From contig CAVZCC010000005.1 of the NCBI GenBank assembly GCA_963773765.1, forward strand, positions 794,489 to 858,488: a stretch of 64,000 bases of DNA, in the 5' to 3' direction. Positions within the stretch are counted from its first letter, which is position 1. Every line of letters begins with the position of its first letter. The DNA comes from CAVZCC01 sp963773765. GTDB lineage: Bacteria > Actinomycetota > Acidimicrobiia > Acidimicrobiales > Microtrichaceae. The translations under genes were made by a program, and so were the position numbers. This document shows positions 61,247 to 64,000 of this stretch, piece by piece. The notes below the pieces were generated by a model. That model searched no databases and was not told the DNA's origin. It saw only the letters and a program-made list of their open reading frames with translations.

Positions 61247-63165
61247 CTGCGCACCCGCGCCGCCAGGGCGGCGCCGGCCGGCGAGAGCCGCACCGCGGGT
61301 CCGGCCCCCGGACGCCGGCGGAGGAAGGGCTCGGTGAGCACCCGTCGGGCCGTGTAGAGCAGGCCGCCCGGGAGGTGGCCGAGCAGGACGGCCAGGAGCC
61401 CCACGGCGATGGTGGCGACCCCCTCGCCGAAGGCCACGTCCAGGCCGATCAGGATCGCCGCGCCGAGCACGGCCCCGGCCGCGCTGTCCACACCGAACAC
61501 CACCACGGCGGCGAACCACACCAGGCTGCGGATGGGGTCGAAGGTCCCGGCGTCGAACGCACGGTACGACGCGGCGAGGAGCACGCCCCCGAACCCGGCC
61601 AGCGCCGCGGCGACCCCGAACACGAACAGCTTGAGACGGTGGACGTCGATGCCGCTGGCCAGGGCCCCGGCCTCGTTGTCACGGATCGCCACGAGGGCCC
61701 GGCCCAGGCGGCCCCGGTGCAGGTTGCGGACCACGAGCAGTGCCCCGGCCAGCCCCGCGAGCTCATAGCCGTAGTAGCTCTCGTCACCGCTGACGAGCGG
61801 AGGCGGTGCGATCTGCACACCGGAGACGAACGCGGGCTGGGCGAACACGAACCGGCTGATCACGGCGCCCACGGCGAAGGTCGTCAGGGCAAGGAACAGG
61901 CCGCGCCTGCGGATGGCCAACCAGCTGGTCAGCATCCCGACCGGCACGACCAGGAGGGCCCCGAGCGGCACCGCGAGCAGGGCGGGGACCTGGGGCAGCG
62001 GGCCGAGGTCGCCGGCCGACAGCTTGGCGGCCAACAGCGCGCCCAGTCCCGCGAAGCCCGCCTGGCCGAGGGAGATCTGGCCGCCGTAGCCGCTCAGGAC
62101 CACGATCGAGACGAGGATGATGGCCAGGGCGGGCACTTGTTGGGCCAGGCGCAGGTTGGCCGGTGACATCAGGAGGGGCACCGCCAGCACGACCACGGCG
62201 ATGATCCACCACCCCCGCAGGGTCGGGAGCTCCCGGCGCACGGCCAGACGACCGGTCGTCCCGGCATCGCCCGAACCACGGCGGCCCTCCAGGTGGCGCA
62301 TGAGCAGCAGCGCCACCAGCAGCACCACGACGAACAGGTTCGCGGTCAGGGCGTCCAGCAGCGACGACAGGCCGCCGACCGGGTGGAGCCGGGTCAGCTC
62401 GGCCTGCATCACCCCGATGGCCAGTGCGGCGACGATCACGATGACGGGACGGGACAGCCCGGCGATGACGACGACCGCCATGGTCTCCAGCACCACGAGG
62501 GTCAGGCCGACCGGGTCCAGGCTCAGGGCCGGCGCGATGAGCACGCCGCTGAGCGCGGCCAGGAAGGAGCCGACGGCCCATCCGATCGCCGAGACCCGAT
62601 CGGTGTCCACCCCGACGAGCTCGGCCAGCTCGCGCCGTTCGACCACGGCGCGGACGTTGAGGCCGGCCCGGGTCCGGAGCACCGCGGTCAGGCCTCCCGC
62701 CACGATCACCACCGCCAGCAGGTCGACCACGGTCTCCAGTCGGACCACGGCGCCACTCGTCGGCTGGAAGGAGATGTCCGGGACGATCGACGGGGCGTCC
62801 GTCCGCGCCTGACCGCCCCACACGGCGTAGGCGATCCCGAGCAGGAGGACCAGCACGCCCAGCGCCGCGGCCAGCAACTCCGCCGGCACGGCCTCGCGCC
62901 GTTGCAGGGGCCGGAACACCAGCGCGTCGATCAGCAGGCCGAGGCCGGGTGCGACCACCAGCAGGACCAGCGCGGCCGCCAGGCCCACCGGCCAGTGCCA
63001 GACCCGGACGAGCCACCACACCAGGTAGGCCGAGAACATGGCGATCCCGCCGAAGGCCAGGTTGAACACACCGGTGAGCCGGTAGGTCACCAACAGGCCG
63101 AGCCCGGCGAGCGCAGCCACCGCGCCGATGCCGATCCCGGCGATGGCGAGATCGACGTAGATCAC
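61243..63165 (-). CDS. Fused branched-chain-type ABC permease (LivH-LivM)
   Basis: 640 residues, about twice a single permease. Residues 1-295 are LivH-like (GIGAVAALAGLGLLVTYRLTGVFNLAFGGIAMFSAYL; VIVAGLSRPVIVIVAA), residues 310-620 LivM-like (VLSGYGGQISLGQAGFAGLGALLAAKL; GRALVAIRDNEAGALASGIDVHRLKLFVFGVAAALAGFGG). One chain supplies both membrane halves of the importer. First gene of the operon with livG and livF. Confidence 0.93.
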   Translation of the reverse strand: MIYVDLAIAGIGIGAVAALAGLGLLVTYRLTGVFNLAFGGIAMFSAYLVWWLVRVWHWPVGLAAALVLLVVAPGLGLLIDALVFRPLQRREAVPAELLAAALGVLVLLLGIAYAVWGGQARTDAPSIVPDISFQPTSGAVVRLETVVDLLAVVIVAGGLTAVLRTRAGLNVRAVVERRELAELVGVDTDRVSAIGWAVGSFLAALSGVLIAPALSLDPVGLTLVVLETMAVVVIAGLSRPVIVIVAALAIGVMQAELTRLHPVGGLSSLLDALTANLFVVVLLVALLLMRHLEGRRGSGDAGTTGRLAVRRELPTLRGWWIIAVVVLAVPLLMSPANLRLAQQVPALAIILVSIVVLSGYGGQISLGQAGFAGLGALLAAKLSAGDLGPLPQVPALLAVPLGALLVVPVGMLTSWLAIRRRGLFLALTTFAVGAVISRFVFAQPAFVSGVQIAPPPLVSGDESYYGYELAGLAGALLVVRNLHRGRLGRALVAIRDNEAGALASGIDVHRLKLFVFGVAAALAGFGGVLLAASYRAFDAGTFDPIRSLVWFAAVVVFGVDSAAGAVLGAAILIGLDVAFGEGVATIAVGLLAVLLGHLPGGLLYTARRVLTEPFLRRRPGAGPAVRLSPAGAALAARVRR

Positions 63166-63169
63166 GGCA

Positions 63170-63721
63170 TCAGGGCGCAGGGAGGGGGTCGCAGATCGGG
63201 CACGGCTGCAGGCCCTCGTCGGTGATCCGCCCGGCGTCGACGGCGCTCACCTCTGGCTTGCCGTCGACGAGTGCGCAGTCGGGACGGTGGTAGCGGGTGC
63301 CATGGGCGACGGTGACCGCGTCTGGTCCCGCGCCCGCCACCGCGGGTGTCTCCACGGTCCCCGGTTCGGCAGCGTCCGGGCCGGCTCCCGGCGCGGGTCC
63401 GTGCGCCGGAACCGGCTCCGTCAGCAGGTCGTAGAGCGAGGCCACCATGGCGGAGGCACGGTCGTTGCTGCGCCGACCCCGGTCGCCGGAGATGAGCACG
63501 GCGCCGGCGACGACCAGGGCCAGGCCGGGGAGGGAGGCAGACGCCAGGTAGGGGATCTGCTGGGCCACCACGGCCTTGCCGGAGACGCCGTACCAGCCGA
63601 GGAACATCAGGACCGCTCCGGCGACCACGGCGGCGTAGGCGGCCAGCATCCGGACGGCGGGCCGGGGCATGGCGTGACCCTGCCGTTCCGTTCGCTGCTG
63701 CTCGGCTGGTCCGACGCTCAT
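63170..63721 (-). CDS. Small membrane protein with Cys/His zinc-like C-terminal motif
   Basis: 183 residues. Two membrane helices (residues about 24-45 and 60-78), a charged then Pro/Ala/Gly-rich linker, and a C-terminal motif YHRPDCALV... GLQPCPICDP, similar to the metal-binding module of Ada-like and related small domains. The motif is cytoplasmic or external depending on topology, which is not clear. Not recognised as a named protein. It precedes the permease fusion by four bases, so it may be part of that operon. Confidence 0.78.
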   Translation of the reverse strand: MSVGPAEQQRTERQGHAMPRPAVRMLAAYAAVVAGAVLMFLGWYGVSGKAVVAQQIPYLASASLPGLALVVAGAVLISGDRGRRSNDRASAMVASLYDLLTEPVPAHGPAPGAGPDAAEPGTVETPAVAGAGPDAVTVAHGTRYHRPDCALVDGKPEVSAVDAGRITDEGLQPCPICDPLPAP

Positions 63722-63846
63722 CGCAGGTCACCGTAGACCGCTGGGTGGTCCGGTGGCCCCGGCCGGATCCCGGTGAGCGTGCGGCTCCCCGTCGACCGGC
63801 CGTCCCGTACGTCATCGGTGGCTGATGCGGCGTCGACCTCGGCAGC

Positions 63847-63930
63847 CCTACGGTGGTGACCGTAGGTCAGCGGCCTTCTGGTCCTGTCGGGGGCCGGAAA
63901 CCCTCACCACCGAAGGCCGTGGGCCAGACC
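63847..63930 (+). other. Possible structured RNA leader (hairpin plus pseudoknot)
   Basis: A perfect 8-bp hairpin CCTACGGT-GGTG-ACCGTAGG (63847-63866) is followed by an 8-bp stem CGGCCTTC/GAAGGCCG (63871-63878 with 63912-63919). In its loop, CTGGTCC (63878-63884) can pair with GGGCCAG (63921-63927) to form an H-type pseudoknot. It lies just before the GGAGG of the last gene. Could be a riboswitch or attenuator; high GC makes chance pairing possible. Confidence 0.35.
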
Positions 63931-63945
63931 GCACCGGAGGTCCTC

Positions 63946-64000
63946 GTGGAGAAAGCCGACACCTGTACCGACCGTCGGGCCGTCGTCTTCGACCGGGGTG
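63946..64000 (+). CDS. Start of an unidentified gene (cut by window edge)
   Basis: GTG 63946 with GGAGG five bases upstream opens a frame (MEKADTCTDRRAVVFDRG) to the window end. Only 18 residues are visible, too few to name a family. The possible structured leader just upstream suggests regulated expression. Confidence 0.5.
   Translation, partial: MEKADTCTDRRAVVFDRG

Noticed and set aside
63865..63930. SAM-IV-type riboswitch, because of GGTC...AACCCTC...GACC.
   Set aside because: The outer GGTC/GACC pair would compete with a perfect neighbouring hairpin and the core helices do not match; left as an unnamed structured leader.

Overview
The window is very GC-rich double-stranded bacterial DNA with actinobacterial gene content. 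Supporting signs are a mycothiol-dependent formaldehyde dehydrogenase (mscR), the recR-ybaB-dnaX-SRP RNA-tRNA-Ser order, a WS/DGAT acyltransferase, many GTG starts, and many genes that seem to start directly after a TAnnnT -10 box (leaderless mRNAs). Ethylmalonyl-CoA pathway genes (ccr, mce) and a thiolase fit a heterotrophic high-GC actinobacterium, possibly a deep-branching class such as Acidimicrobiia. That placement is inference; no rRNA is present. There is no prophage, insertion sequence or CRISPR array, and no gene-free stretch longer than 300 bases.

Layout. 1-3809: a Dpp/Opp peptide ABC transporter (two permeases, two ATPases) cut by the left edge and interrupted by six single-base gains. 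3862-9352: an arsenic island with an ArsR-arsenate reductase fusion, an aquaglyceroporin, two more arsenate reductases, a second ArsR, a C-As lyase (ArsI), a mini-thioredoxin, an ArsP-type permease and a cysteine-rich protein of unknown function. 9530-16061: TetR/lipoprotein/SRPBCC/sulfatase, then a Drr-type exporter divergent from a MarR regulator across a clear palindrome. 16074-22689: mscR, mce, ccr, a KhtTU-type K+/H+ antiporter, a GNAT enzyme and a thiolase. 22711-23796: an AbiEi/DUF559 nuclease-like gene between two copies of a palindromic repeat.

23814-31392: RidA, recR, ybaB, dnaX, SRP RNA, tRNA-Ser(GGA), tadA, an SMP-30 lactonase, an unknown protein with a SoxR-type promoter, soxR and tRNA-Ser(CGA). 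31416-38718: a DUF2892 protein under two CsoR-type operators, a Coq4-like protein, uppP, an ABC exporter, a PadR/HAAS pair, a CoA-binding protein and a universal stress protein. 38715-47324: xseAB (xseA lacks a standard start codon), TetR, two alpha/beta hydrolases, a NarL-type two-component pair, a secreted Thr-rich protein and a serine hydrolase. 47390-56617: RF3, a citrate synthase divergent from a MerR-citrate synthase fusion, a hexapeptide acyltransferase fusion, a membrane beta-propeller, a SnoaL-like protein and LtrA. 56651-64000: a tiny ORF, WS/DGAT, a branched-chain-type ABC transporter with fused permeases, a small membrane protein, and a possible structured leader before a gene cut by the right edge.

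The arsenic genes form a coherent route: arsenate is reduced by LMW-phosphatase-type reductases, arsenite can leave through the aquaglyceroporin (no ArsB/Acr3 pump is present), and methylarsenicals can be demethylated by ArsI or exported by the ArsP-type permease. Ten places across seven genes each carry one extra base that breaks the frame of an otherwise intact gene; sequencing error is the likeliest cause, but the one-sided pattern is reported.
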